Shown here one piece after another: positions 36,626 to 44,791 of a DNA stretch of 64,000 bases (positions within the stretch are counted from its first letter, which is position 1; each line of letters opens with the position of its first letter). Origin of the DNA: Paraburkholderia fynbosensis (GTDB taxonomy: Bacteria; Pseudomonadota; Gammaproteobacteria; Burkholderiales; Burkholderiaceae); the NCBI RefSeq assembly GCF_902859935.1, contig NZ_CADIKI010000004.1, positions 310,001 to 374,000 of the forward strand. The letters run 5' to 3'. A program made the position numbers and the translations under genes. Below the pieces are notes generated by a model that had not been told where the DNA came from, ran no database searches, and was given only the letters and a program-made list of their open reading frames with translations.

Positions 36626-37570
36626 TTACTTCGCGAAGCGGATATCCAGCGCACGAAGGTAGGTTTGCAGGCCCGCATCCTGGATCGGAATCAGTCTTGC
36701 GTCTTCGGCCGATTCGTTAAAGTGAGCGTGCCAATAACCGGGTGGCGTGACGAACGCCAGGCCCGGCGTCCAGTCAACGCGCGTTGCATCGGCGATATTG
36801 CCTTCCTCATCCAGCTCTGTGCCGACGAGCGTGTAGCACCCCTTCGGACAGTCGACGATGAAATCGAGCGCGATTGACTGATGGCGATGCGGCTTCTGAA
36901 TCGAATGCCGGGGCAGCAGACCGAACATGGCCCACAGGACGTGCGTCACGGTTCGGGTCTGGGGAAAATTAACGTTGCCGAGCAATACGGAGATACGGCT
37001 GCGAAGACCCGCATTCGTTTCGTTGGCAATTTTCTGAAGCTCCGCTTCGGCTCGGTCTGCCGGATACAAAGTCGGCTTGAATCGGGGAGAAACGGAGTCC
37101 ACGCCCAGATAGGTCAATAGGGGTGCGTCATTCACGTAGTACATTGCCACATCCTCGTCGGCGGTGATGACGGAGTGAAGACCACCGGGCAAGGAGAAAA
37201 AGGCAGCTTTTGTAAACGGAATTTCGTGATCGCCCTGTACAGCCGTTCCCGACCCGCGGATGACATAGAAGATCTGCGAGCTTGCCAAGGGAGCGAGACG
37301 GAGGGACTCACCCGCGACGATGCGCACAAAGTTTGCAACAAGGCCGGGGCCCGTCGCAGGGGCAGGGCAGTCCAACTCGCCTGAGAGGTCCAGCGGGATA
37401 ACGCGCGTCGGACCGTCGGCGTAGAGTTCGGCCGGGAATGTCTTGAACGGGACGCGCGAAATGAGTTTTGCGCCAATCGGATTCGCGGCTTTTGTGTATT
37501 CAAAGTATTGCGCGTCGGCTGTGACATCTGCGTCGTTCGTCAGGGTGGCCGCATCAGTACGATCTAGCAT
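36626..37570 (-). CDS. Bicupin protein, gentisate-dioxygenase-like
   Basis: A 314-residue protein with two cupin barrels, about residues 75-155 and 215-300. The second contains KPHRHQSIALDF and PPGYWHAHFNES, where histidines and an acidic residue can hold a metal. The first has SQIFYVIRGSGTAV and SLPGGLHSV. Ring-cleaving gentisate and hydroxynaphthoate dioxygenases share this layout, but the two-histidine metal site is seen only in the second barrel. No aromatic-degradation genes are adjacent, so the substrate is open. AAGGAG lies eight bases before the ATG. Confidence 0.75.
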   Translation of the reverse strand: MLDRTDAATLTNDADVTADAQYFEYTKAANPIGAKLISRVPFKTFPAELYADGPTRVIPLDLSGELDCPAPATGPGLVANFVRIVAGESLRLAPLASSQIFYVIRGSGTAVQGDHEIPFTKAAFFSLPGGLHSVITADEDVAMYYVNDAPLLTYLGVDSVSPRFKPTLYPADRAEAELQKIANETNAGLRSRISVLLGNVNFPQTRTVTHVLWAMFGLLPRHSIQKPHRHQSIALDFIVDCPKGCYTLVGTELDEEGNIADATRVDWTPGLAFVTPPGYWHAHFNESAEDARLIPIQDAGLQTYLRALDIRFAK

Positions 37571-37955
37571 GTGGTGTGCTCCTTGGAAAGGGTATTGCTT
37601 CGTTTCACCGTTTTGCCTATGTCACGAAACGGTGGCTGAAATTTACTTTTCGAGCCGCGACCGCGGTAGCCCCGTTGGCGCAAATCAGTTTTCGTGTTTC
37701 GGGGCTTTCGCCTCAGCCAATGGCAGTCCGCCCGGCAGTCGCCGCAATCCGGAAGCTGAGCCGCAGCGAATCTGACTGCCCACGTTCCTGGGTCGGTAAC
37801 TGGCTGAGGCCCCCCGCCTGATGCCACAGATGAAAAACCTCGCGACCAACAAACGCGAGCGGTGGTCCCAGGCTGAAAAACGTCGCGGGAATTATTCACA
37901 ACTGCGGAAAATTGTCCGGCTCTACACTGACGCATAGGCCAAGGAGGGAAACATC
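37571..37955. other. Intergenic region with an inverted repeat upstream of the bicupin gene
   Basis: This 385-base gap separates the divergent bicupin and SET genes. CACCGTTT (37606-37613) and AAACGGTG (37627-37634) form a perfect eight-base inverted repeat with a 13-base spacer, 36 bases upstream of the bicupin start. It could be an operator for a dimeric regulator such as the nearby LysR, or a leader hairpin. Confidence 0.4.
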
Positions 37956-38396
37956 ATGCGGCGAGTCATCGTCCGGAAATCGCCGGTGCACGGCAAGGGT
38001 GTGTTTGCAATGCGCCCGCTCGCAGCAGGCGAGCGCGTGCTCGAGTACAAGGGCGAAATCACAGCCTGGCGGGACGCGCTCCGCCGGCACCGACGCGAAG
38101 GCATCGCGGGCCACACCTTTCTGTTTGGTCTGTCGGACGGGCGCGTCATCGATGGCAGCCGAGGCGGCAACAGCGCTCGCTGGCTGAACCACGCCTGTAC
38201 GCCGAATTGCGAGACCATCGAGGATGACGGTCGCATCTTCATCTACACGCTCCGGCCGGTCGACTCCGGCGAGGAACTGTTCATCGACTATCTGCTGGCT
38301 ATCGACGATGCCGAGGACGAAGAGGCTCGGGCTCAATATGGATGTGCTTGTGCCTCTCCTCGCTGTCGTCGGTCGATGCTGGCCGTTGCCGCGTAA
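37956..38396 (+). CDS. SET-domain protein (putative lysine methyltransferase)
   Basis: A 146-residue protein that is almost only a SET domain. Motifs are KGVFAMRPLAAGERVLEYKG at the N-terminus, WLNHACTPNC (NHAC at residues 78-81, the AdoMet and knot motif), and GEELFIDY (105-112) with the active-site tyrosine. After it comes a post-SET-like cysteine cluster, CACASPRC (residues 130-137), which together with Cys85 could bind zinc. SET proteins transfer methyl groups to lysines; the bacterial target is unknown. GGAGGGAA precedes the ATG. Confidence 0.88.
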   Translation: MRRVIVRKSPVHGKGVFAMRPLAAGERVLEYKGEITAWRDALRRHRREGIAGHTFLFGLSDGRVIDGSRGGNSARWLNHACTPNCETIEDDGRIFIYTLRPVDSGEELFIDYLLAIDDAEDEEARAQYGCACASPRCRRSMLAVAA

Positions 38397-38933
38397 TGGC
38401 AACCAGCGAGGCAATGTCGACAGCGACGCCTGTCAGGAAGCAGCTCCGGATCGTTGGATCGCAGGCCGGTATGAGTGACGCTTCACGCACGTACCAAGCA
38501 CCTGATGGTAGGTGAACCGTTTTGCACGGTCATTGCGGGTATTCCCGTGATGGCGGACGAAACGTCGACCAGATGGAGAAGTTGAATCGCAGGATGTGTG
38601 AGTCCAGCTTTGCCGGGACGAATGCTGGCTGGGCAGCGATTTAATTTCACGGGTCGGTCTCTTGCTGCTGCAATTGCACCTTGCCGATTATCACGCCTGC
38701 ATAATTACTCGCACAACGTTGCATCAAAGCCTCTTTTTTTCACTTTGCCACGAGTTGAGGTATTGTTGCTATCGGACGCATCAGACTTCCTTCAGTGGTT
38801 TCGGTTGCTTGCGTCTGCATATCGCTCCACGCAGTGTCGCAATATCGTTCTATCCAGAGTTGGCTTGACAACCTTAACGGTGCAGCGTTCCCTATTTTGG
38901 ACCGTTGACAATTTCGACAGCAGGAGAAAATGC
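38397..38933. other. Gene-free stretch upstream of the BON-domain gene
   Basis: About 540 bases, AT-richer than average. TTGACA occurs twice (38865-38870 and 38905-38910), but neither has a -10 box at a good distance, so the promoter of the BON-domain gene is not assigned. Confidence 0.3.
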
Positions 38934-39302
38934 ATGAACGCAATTCGCACAATCAAGACCGCAGGCGCAGCACTTCTCATCGTGAGTTCGGTCCATGCCT
39001 ACGCGCAGTCGAGCGAGGCCGCCCCTGCGACCCCCGCAAGTACAACGGCCGGCGCACGGCAGCATTACAAATCGATGAAAGCGGCGAACCGGGCGCTACA
39101 GCGCCAGGTTCGTTCGGCATTGGTGAAGGATAGAGGAATCGCGATGTCCAACGTCACGATCCGCGCTCGCGACGGTGCCGTCACGTTGCAAGGCAGCGTA
39201 CCTCTTCAAGCGCAAAGCGACCGGGCAACCGAGGTGGCCAAGGGTGTTCCGGGCGTGGTCTCGGTAAGAAACGCACTGTCAATCCGTCCGGTTGGGACCT
39301 GA
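38934..39302 (+). CDS. BON-domain periplasmic protein
   Basis: A 122-residue protein with a signal peptide (IKTAGAALLIVSSVHAYAQ) and a single BON domain from about residue 50 to the end, recognisable by VTIRARDGAVTLQGSVPL and GVPGVVSVRNALSI. BON domains bind phospholipid surfaces; proteins like OsmY/Kbp are induced by envelope or osmotic stress. AGGAG lies seven bases before the ATG at 38934. Single gene at the left border of the decayed region. Confidence 0.85.
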   Translation: MNAIRTIKTAGAALLIVSSVHAYAQSSEAAPATPASTTAGARQHYKSMKAANRALQRQVRSALVKDRGIAMSNVTIRARDGAVTLQGSVPLQAQSDRATEVAKGVPGVVSVRNALSIRPVGT

Positions 39303-39627
39303 CGCTGCATCAGCAGAGGCGGCGCTTTTGCGACGGTCGATGTTCTGTAGCTGTATTCCGTCGAGGGCATCAGGCCGGCCGGCATTCGGCGCCACTGCAC
39401 CAATGTAAGGCGGGCGAGCGAGGGCATAGAGCCCCGTTCGCTCAACTTGCCCGTGGCGCTTCTGCATACCGTCCGCAAGCCTTGCTCGATCCGCATCGCC
39501 AATTGACTATGCGCGACAAGTGCGTATAGCGACGGAAAGGTATGCGTCGTCTCAGTCATTGCGCATGACGAGACGGCCCGAAGTTGATCGCGCAGCTGTC
39601 CTGTGTGGCATATACGCTTCTTGCGCG
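39303..39627. other. Non-coding remnant region
   Basis: About 320 bases between the BON gene and the oxidoreductase remnant. No intact gene. Frames on the minus strand lack family features and ribosome-binding sites. Confidence 0.35.
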
Positions 39628-39780
39628 ATGGATCGACGAACGGGTAAATATCAAACTGGTGCGGAGAACCTGCTGGTCGATCCAGAAGGTGCGAGTAGAA
39701 TTTCTCAGGAAGACTATGCAATTACTTTGTTGGACGAGGTGGAACACCCAAAACATCGCGGAACGCGCATTACGGTTCCG
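39628..39780 (+). pseudogene. C-terminal remnant of an NAD(P)H-binding oxidoreductase
   Basis: Translation of this frame gives TGKYQTGAENLLVDP followed by SRISQEDYAITLLDEVEHP and TRITV. This is the conserved C-terminal segment of NAD(P)H-binding (NmrA/YwnB-like) oxidoreductases, whose usual form is TGxYRLGxDxLLVDxxGxS and SxEDYAxALxDE. The nucleotide-binding N-terminal two thirds are missing and the upstream frame has no such homology. The open frame continues to 39894 with unrelated sequence, so this is a gene fragment. Confidence 0.6.
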
Positions 39781-40197
39781 CGCATGTCCCACCTTCCAAC
39801 GGATGCGACCGGTCGACCGGGAGGCGGAGGTACGACGCCCGCGCCGGGTATCGGTCAGCTTGGCGTGATGGCGGGCGTACGGCATAGTTTTTGAGTCCAT
39901 TTCGCTCTTCGCAACAACACAAACCGGTGTCAGTTTCGCGTCGGCAAATTGCTCGCACAACAAACTTATCTGCACACCAGAGTTGCCCATTCAGCTTCGC
40001 AATGGCTTCAAAATTGCCTTCATGGACCTCATCTTCATCCGCACACGCTCCAGTCCCTGGCTTGGATCGATCCATCCGAAATGCCGAAGCAGGAACAGCG
40101 GCATAAACCGTGCCATAGCCGCGCGTGAGAGGAAACCGCGGTCGACTTCGATCATTAGGGCAGGCGTTAGCGAGACACCTTTGCCGCAGAGAGACCA

Positions 40198-40842
40198 ATG
40201 ATGAAAGGAAAGACGAAACTTACCCGTCATGACGCCGAGCGTCTTTTCGAGGGGCTGCCCGACGCGAAGGCGAGAGTATCGAGCCGGCCCGAGAACCCGT
40301 TCGAAGCAGGGGCATTCGACGCGGTCGAGCGCGTCGATGACGAAACCAAACTCTGGAAGGACAACCTCATTACGCTTCCGATGGCGATCGAGTTGCCGCA
40401 TGGCTACGAGTCGGTATCTCGCATGCGCGAGGCGATCGCGCGGGCATGGCGCGTGAAGTGGGTGAGGGAGGGTAAAAACGAGGTTGTCGCCGAGTTTCCG
40501 GAAGGATGGACTGCCGTCCGCCCGGAAAACGGCCCGATAGAGTTGCGGGATCCGTCCGGCATGGTCCGCGCCTTATACGGATGGGCCAAGGATGCTGAAC
40601 TCAGGATCCTGCCACGGTATCTGGTTGAGTCGCAAGCGAACAGTTCAAGCGGACTGGGCAGCTTGCTTGTCCGTGATCGCGGGAACGGTCAGATTCTTGA
40701 GAGGTCGTCGACCTGGTCTGCTCAAACCGGTACCAACCATCCAGATTGGACCAGACTGTCAGCGTGGCTCGACTTGCGCTATCCACAACATCGCGACCCG
40801 CTGAGGTACTGGGAAGATTGCGAGGAGAACATCCAGAACTGA
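40198..40842 (+). CDS. Hypothetical protein, 214 residues
   Basis: A soluble, charged protein starting MMKGKTKLTRHDAERLFEGL; the second ATG at 40201 is an equally good start. The N-terminal 50 residues are helical and acidic, the middle contains GYESVSRMREAIARAWRVKW and FPEGWTAVRPENGP, and the C-terminus is tryptophan-rich (DWTRLSAWLDLRYP, LRYWEDCEENIQN). I do not recognise a family. Only AGAGAG precedes the start. It lies inside the decayed region, so it could be a foreign gene still intact. Confidence 0.5.
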   Translation: MMKGKTKLTRHDAERLFEGLPDAKARVSSRPENPFEAGAFDAVERVDDETKLWKDNLITLPMAIELPHGYESVSRMREAIARAWRVKWVREGKNEVVAEFPEGWTAVRPENGPIELRDPSGMVRALYGWAKDAELRILPRYLVESQANSSSGLGSLLVRDRGNGQILERSSTWSAQTGTNHPDWTRLSAWLDLRYPQHRDPLRYWEDCEENIQN

Positions 40843-41058
40843 GCTGCTTCCGCAGGGCGCAGTCTTTCCGGGTTATCTGGTGGTGTTGCACCGCTGAACG
40901 ATGTTCCGTATGAAGGTAGAAACTCGTCGTGTTCGGCGACACGTCGCTGAGCCTGCCGGGTATGGCACGCATTTGAACTAGACCCGGAACACGTGGTGCA
41001 CGGCCACGATCGCTCGCCACATGGATGGGACGTAAATCTTGAACTGGAGCGCCGGCCA

Positions 41059-41280
41059 TGAGCGAACCGTGTGTCATCTCCGTTGCCCTCATTGGCTCAG
41101 TTCCGCGCAAGACGGACAACCCGGCTGTGCCGATCACGATCTCCGAGCAGATTGAATGCAAGCACGCACGAAGCGTACGAAGCCGGCGCATCGCTCGTTG
41201 ATCTGCACGTGCGTGACGGGCACGAGAACTCCAGTTCCGACCGGTCGAGTTTCGCCGCTCTCCACGGGTTGATCAGGGTG
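41059..41280 (+). pseudogene. N-terminal remnant of a BKACE (DUF849) enzyme, frameshifted
   Basis: The frame at 41059 gives MSEPCVISVALIGSVPRKTD then NPAVPITISEQIE, which matches the start of beta-keto acid cleavage enzymes (3-keto-5-aminohexanoate cleavage family). The continuation AYEAGASLVDLHVRDGHEN, with the metal-binding histidine segment, is in another frame reached by a shift near 41160. The homology stops near 41280, where the ferritin-like gene begins on the other strand. About 70 of roughly 300 residues remain. Confidence 0.65.
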
Positions 41281-41746
41281 GGCTCGCCAGCCGTTCAGCC
41301 GACGTCGTCATTTCTCCGGGGCGGCGCAGCATTTTGTCGACTTCGCCCGCGTGCATCTCCTCGACATGAATCATCTGACGGGCGAACTCCTCGAGCGCAA
41401 CGGAACGGTCCTCGACGAGCGCGAGCAGTTCGCGATAGAGCGCGAGCGCCACGTTCTCGGCTTGCAGCGATTCGCGGAGGATCGACGCGATATCGAATGT
41501 ATGCGAGTCGAGAAGGGGACCGATCGCAAGCGACGGATAGGCTCCCAGTGTGGTGATCCACTCTCCGACCTGCTGGGCGTGCAATAGCGATTCGTCGGCC
41601 TGCTCGCGCAGCCAGGATCTGATCGGGATGCGCCCGAAGCCGAAAACAAGAAACGAGTAGTGCGTATACCGAACGACGCCGGCCAACTCGGATTCGAGAA
41701 TCCGGTTGAGCACTGCAACGACGTCTTCCTTGTTTATCTCCGCCAT
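41273..41746 (-). CDS. Bacterioferritin-like ferritin-fold protein
   Basis: A 157-residue four-helix protein of the bacterioferritin type. Candidate di-iron ligands are Glu20, Glu52 with His56, Glu97, and Glu129/Glu130 with His132, in the expected helices. No haem-ligand methionine was assigned. It would oxidise and store iron or scavenge peroxide in the cytoplasm. A GAGAGAG purine tract lies upstream of the ATG at 41746. It seems intact although its neighbours on both sides are gene remnants. Confidence 0.82.
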   Translation of the reverse strand: MAEINKEDVVAVLNRILESELAGVVRYTHYSFLVFGFGRIPIRSWLREQADESLLHAQQVGEWITTLGAYPSLAIGPLLDSHTFDIASILRESLQAENVALALYRELLALVEDRSVALEEFARQMIHVEEMHAGEVDKMLRRPGEMTTSAERLASPP

Positions 41747-41765
41747 TTGCTCTCTCCTTTCATGT

Positions 41766-42215
41766 CAGCGCGGCAGACACGTTGCGCGATTCGCCGCCGT
41801 ATCGCGCCATATGAGCTTGACCGATATTGATTAAATGTAGTCCCGCCAGGCGATCTCGCAAGGCGCCAGTTCGAACGTATGCGTTTGCGTCGGGCGGCGG
41901 CCGGAGAAAAGTACAGCTGTTGCAGGTGGACGCGGCTTCGTTCCGCGCAGCGCAGCTTGTCGAGAAAGGCATTCTTCCCGAACTGCTGCACGGTGATGCC
42001 GACAATGGCGCGCACGAGGTAGCCGGCGTGCACCGGATCGAGTTCGGCGCTCACCGACCGCACCACGCCGGCGTCCTTCAGGCGCTCGAGCCGCTCTACC
42101 GTGGCAGGGCACCGACAGCCCGGCGGCAAGAGCCAAGGTCTAGTGGCGCGCGGCCATCTTCCTGCAGCGTCATCAACAGCGCCCAGGCTGTGGCGTCGAG
42201 TTGGAGTGTTTCGGT
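41766..42215 (-). pseudogene. Lrp/AsnC-family regulator, disrupted by several frameshifts
   Basis: Pieces of a Lrp-type regulator lie in order on the minus strand but in different frames. The first is ETLQLDATAWALLMTLQEDG (HTH entry helix), which ends at a stop. Then comes ERLERLKDAGVVRSVSAELD followed by YLVRAIVGITVQQFGK, and then, in another frame, a piece ending GQAHMARYGGES. At least two frameshifts and a stop separate them and no start codon fits. It faces the lysE remnant, the usual arrangement of a Lrp-type regulator and its exporter gene. Confidence 0.6.
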
Positions 42216-42354
42216 GATGACGCGCCTTTACCTTGAAAAATCGGAGATTAAATCGATTTTCGCTTGGCGTTTCGCCCTGTGCAATCCTTCGACGCCGCCG
42301 GATAATTCCCGACACGGATCCGATCTTGCCGACACCCGCCCCGTCCTGTTTGGC

Positions 42355-42557
42355 CAAACGCGCGGCGTCTGCGTCGCCCTGGGTGATCGTGGCCGGTGTA
42401 CTGGCGGGCTCGGCGCTCTCATGGTTGATGCTGGCTACCGGTGTGAGCCGGTTGCGCGACCGTTTCGACGAACGTTGGGAACGCACCGTCAACCTGTGCT
42501 CAGCCGGCGCTGCTGGTTGGACTCGGGCGGCGGCAGCTTGGCCGCCTCATCACATGA
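42355..42557 (+). pseudogene. C-terminal remnant of a LysE-family exporter
   Basis: The plus strand encodes SPWVIVAGVLAGSALSWLML followed by ATGVSRLRDRFDERW, the last but one helix of LysE/RhtB amino acid exporters. After a frameshift near 42500 it continues with ALLVGLGRRQLGRLIT and a stop at 42555-42557, matching the final LysE helix. The N-terminal two thirds of the gene are gone: only about 140 bases separate this piece from the start of the lrp remnant. Confidence 0.55.
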
Positions 42558-42575
42558 CTAACGGAGGATTCACCC

Positions 42576-43039
42576 ATGGCGCACCGATTGCACGCCAGCC
42601 ACCGGATCATGGTCGACGCCGTGGTCGACCAAGCCTTCATGTTTTTCACGCCGGCCGGCGAGGAGCTGTGGGTTGACGGCTGGAAGCCAACCTATGTCTA
42701 CCCCCGCGACGGCCGCACGGAGTCCGGCATGGTGTTCACCACCGGTCAGGGCGATGAACTGACCATCTGGACCCTCGTGGACTTCGACCGTCGGGCACAC
42801 CGATCGCGCTATTGCGTTGCACGCCGGCCTCGCGCACCAGCCTTGTCGAGGTGCGTTGTGTCGCACTCGACGAGGCGCGCACCGAAGCATGCGTGAGCTA
42901 CGAGCTCACGGCGCTGAACGCTGCGGGCGAACAGGCGCTCCAGGATTTCGAAGGCGAGCGCTTCGCTGCGATGATTGACGACTGGGCACGTAAGATCGCG
43001 GCTTGTCGCGAGTTGCTGCTGGCAGCTTCAATCTGCTGA
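42576..43039 (+). pseudogene. SRPBCC-family protein split by a frameshift
   Basis: From ATG 42576 the frame reads MAHRLHASHRIMVDAVVDQA and continues through GEELWVDGWKPTYVYPRDGR and TIWTLVDFD, a START-like ligand-binding (SRPBCC) domain. Near 42790 the natural continuation, SGTPIALLRCTPASRTSLVE, moves to another frame and runs to 43039. A single frameshift would restore a protein of about 154 residues. ACGGAGGA lies upstream of the start. Either a recent pseudogene or a sequencing error. Confidence 0.6.
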
Positions 43040-43226
43040 GACGCTCGGCCCGTGGTTGCGGCAGCTTCGCAGCTTCGGCGACGCTGACATCCACCGCCGA
43101 TTGCGCGAGGTGCCAGTCAAATCTGCGGATTGCGGACATGCTGCAATAGCCGGGCCTTCAGCAGGACTTGATACGATTTAAGCGCCGCTGTATCGCCATT
43201 CACCGAACCACCTTTTACCGACGACA

Positions 43227-43649
43227 ATGGCCGATCTTCACACGCGAATTGCAAACAGCTTCAACGCGCAGGGGTTGATGCTGACACTTGGCGCACAGCT
43301 TCTCCTCGTTAAAGATGGGGAGGTGCAGATCGGCCTGCCTTTTTCCAGTCATCTATCTCAGCAGCACGGCTATCTCCATGCGGGCGCTACGACGAGCATT
43401 CTAGACAGCGCATGCGGATATGCAGCGCTGACGAAGCTAGCGCCTGATTTTGACGTGGTGACAGCCGAGTTCAAAATTAATCTCTTGCGGCCAGCTGTTG
43501 GTGAGCGCTTTCTGGCTATCGGACGGGTACAGAATGCAGGCAAGACCCTTACCGTGTGCACAGGTGAAGTCCGGGTGTTCAGCGGAGTGGGGGACGAGCA
43601 TAAGGTGATTGCGATCATGCAGGCAACGATCGCGAATATCCGTCGATAG
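43227..43649 (+). CDS. PaaI-family hotdog thioesterase
   Basis: A 140-residue hotdog-fold protein. The PaaI signature is visible as QQHGYLHAGATTSILDSACG, with the active-site region at HGYLHAG, and AEFKINLLRPAVGERFLAIG as the central strands. It should hydrolyse a small acyl-CoA or aryl-CoA. The start at 43227 gives the usual family length. It sits between the decayed region and the rhamnose locus; the physiological substrate is unknown. Confidence 0.88.
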   Translation: MADLHTRIANSFNAQGLMLTLGAQLLLVKDGEVQIGLPFSSHLSQQHGYLHAGATTSILDSACGYAALTKLAPDFDVVTAEFKINLLRPAVGERFLAIGRVQNAGKTLTVCTGEVRVFSGVGDEHKVIAIMQATIANIRR

Positions 43650-43835
43650 CGCGGTTGACACCGCCACTGAACCGCCAAGTTTGATAACGGCGAGTGTGGC
43701 CGATCTCCAGCCAACCGATGTAGCCGATTGACCAGCCGCTGTGCTTTGGAAGCTGAGGAACCAACACACCCGCGTGCCCTAGGCGCCAATGTCGCCTCCG
43801 ATCCACTTTTGTTATCGCCCCCTCCAATACTCGAA

Positions 43836-43864
43836 TTGTTGACGCATCGCACCGCTCGTATATT
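43836..43864 (+). promoter_or_regulatory. Probable promoter of the first rhamnose transcription unit
   Basis: TTGTTG (43836-43841) and TATATT (43859-43864) are separated by 17 bases, 79 bases upstream of the dehydrogenase start codon. Confidence 0.45.
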
Positions 43865-43942
43865 GCTGAACTATCAGCACGGACAGCAGCGATACAACAA
43901 CTTACAGGCACGCCCGTCGGGGCGGCCGACAGGAGCACAGCG

Positions 43943-44695
43943 ATGAATAAAATCGATCTGGAGGGGCGCGTTGTCGCCATCACGGGCGGCGCGCGCGGCA
44001 TCGGCTACGCGGTCGCGCAGCGGGCGCTGAATTCGGGCGCGTCGGTCGCATTGTGGGACGTCGACGCCGAGCGCCTCGCGCGCAGCCAGCGCGAACTGAG
44101 CGAGCTGGGCAAAGTCAGCGCGGTCACGGTCGAGCTGACTCAGGAAGCCGCCGTCGCGCAGGCCGTCGAGCAGACCGTCGCCGGGCACGGCGCGATCGAC
44201 GTGCTGATCAACTGCGCCGGCATCACCGGCGGCAACGGTGCGACGTGGGAACTGGAGCCAGACGTCTGGCGCCGCGTGATCGACGTGAATCTGATCGGCC
44301 CTTATCTGACCTGCCGCGCAGTGGTGCCGCAGATGCTCAAGCAAGGCTACGGGCGCATCGTCAATATTGCGTCGGTGGCGGGCAAGGAGGGCAACCCGAA
44401 CGCTTCGCACTACAGCGCGTCGAAAGCCGGGCTGATCGGTTTGACCAAGTCGCTCGGCAAAGAGCTGGCAACCAGAAACATTCTCGTCAACGCGGTCACG
44501 CCGGCCGCGGCCAAAACCGAAATCTTCGACTCGATGTCGCAACAGCACATTGACTACATGCTCTCGAAGATTCCGATGAACCGCTTCCTGTTGCCTGAAG
44601 AGGCGGCGTCGCTGATTCTGTGGCTCTCCTCGGAGGATTGCGCGTTCAGCACGGGCTCGGTGTTCGACCTGTCAGGCGGACGCGCCACGTACTGA
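43943..44695 (+). CDS. SDR dehydrogenase, probably 2-keto-3-deoxy-L-rhamnonate dehydrogenase
   Basis: A 250-residue SDR with the cofactor loop ITGGARGIGYAVAQRAL, NCAGITGGNG, catalytic serine in IASVAG and YSASKAG. Its position next to L-rhamnonate dehydratase and L-rhamnose dehydrogenase fits the enzyme that oxidises 2-keto-3-deoxy-L-rhamnonate at C4 with NAD+ in the non-phosphorylating rhamnose pathway. SDR sequence alone would not separate it from L-fucose or related dehydrogenases. AGGAG lies seven bases before the ATG. Good promoter upstream at 43836. Confidence 0.85.
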   Translation: MNKIDLEGRVVAITGGARGIGYAVAQRALNSGASVALWDVDAERLARSQRELSELGKVSAVTVELTQEAAVAQAVEQTVAGHGAIDVLINCAGITGGNGATWELEPDVWRRVIDVNLIGPYLTCRAVVPQMLKQGYGRIVNIASVAGKEGNPNASHYSASKAGLIGLTKSLGKELATRNILVNAVTPAAAKTEIFDSMSQQHIDYMLSKIPMNRFLLPEEAASLILWLSSEDCAFSTGSVFDLSGGRATY

Positions 44696-44791
44696 GCGCT
44701 CATAGCGCGCACCCGAACGTCGGCGCCGCAGCCGCATTCAGAACGGGACAGACACGCGGAGCCGCCACGCGCGCTCCGCGAAGGAGACGAC

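Noticed and set aside
39206..39721. Minus-strand frame over the end of the BON gene
   Set aside because: Overlaps the BON coding region and the oxidoreductase remnant on the other strand; no family features.
40601..41191. Minus-strand frame opposite the hypothetical gene and the BKACE remnant
   Set aside because: Mixed, basic composition; the plus strand carries the recognisable BKACE motif.
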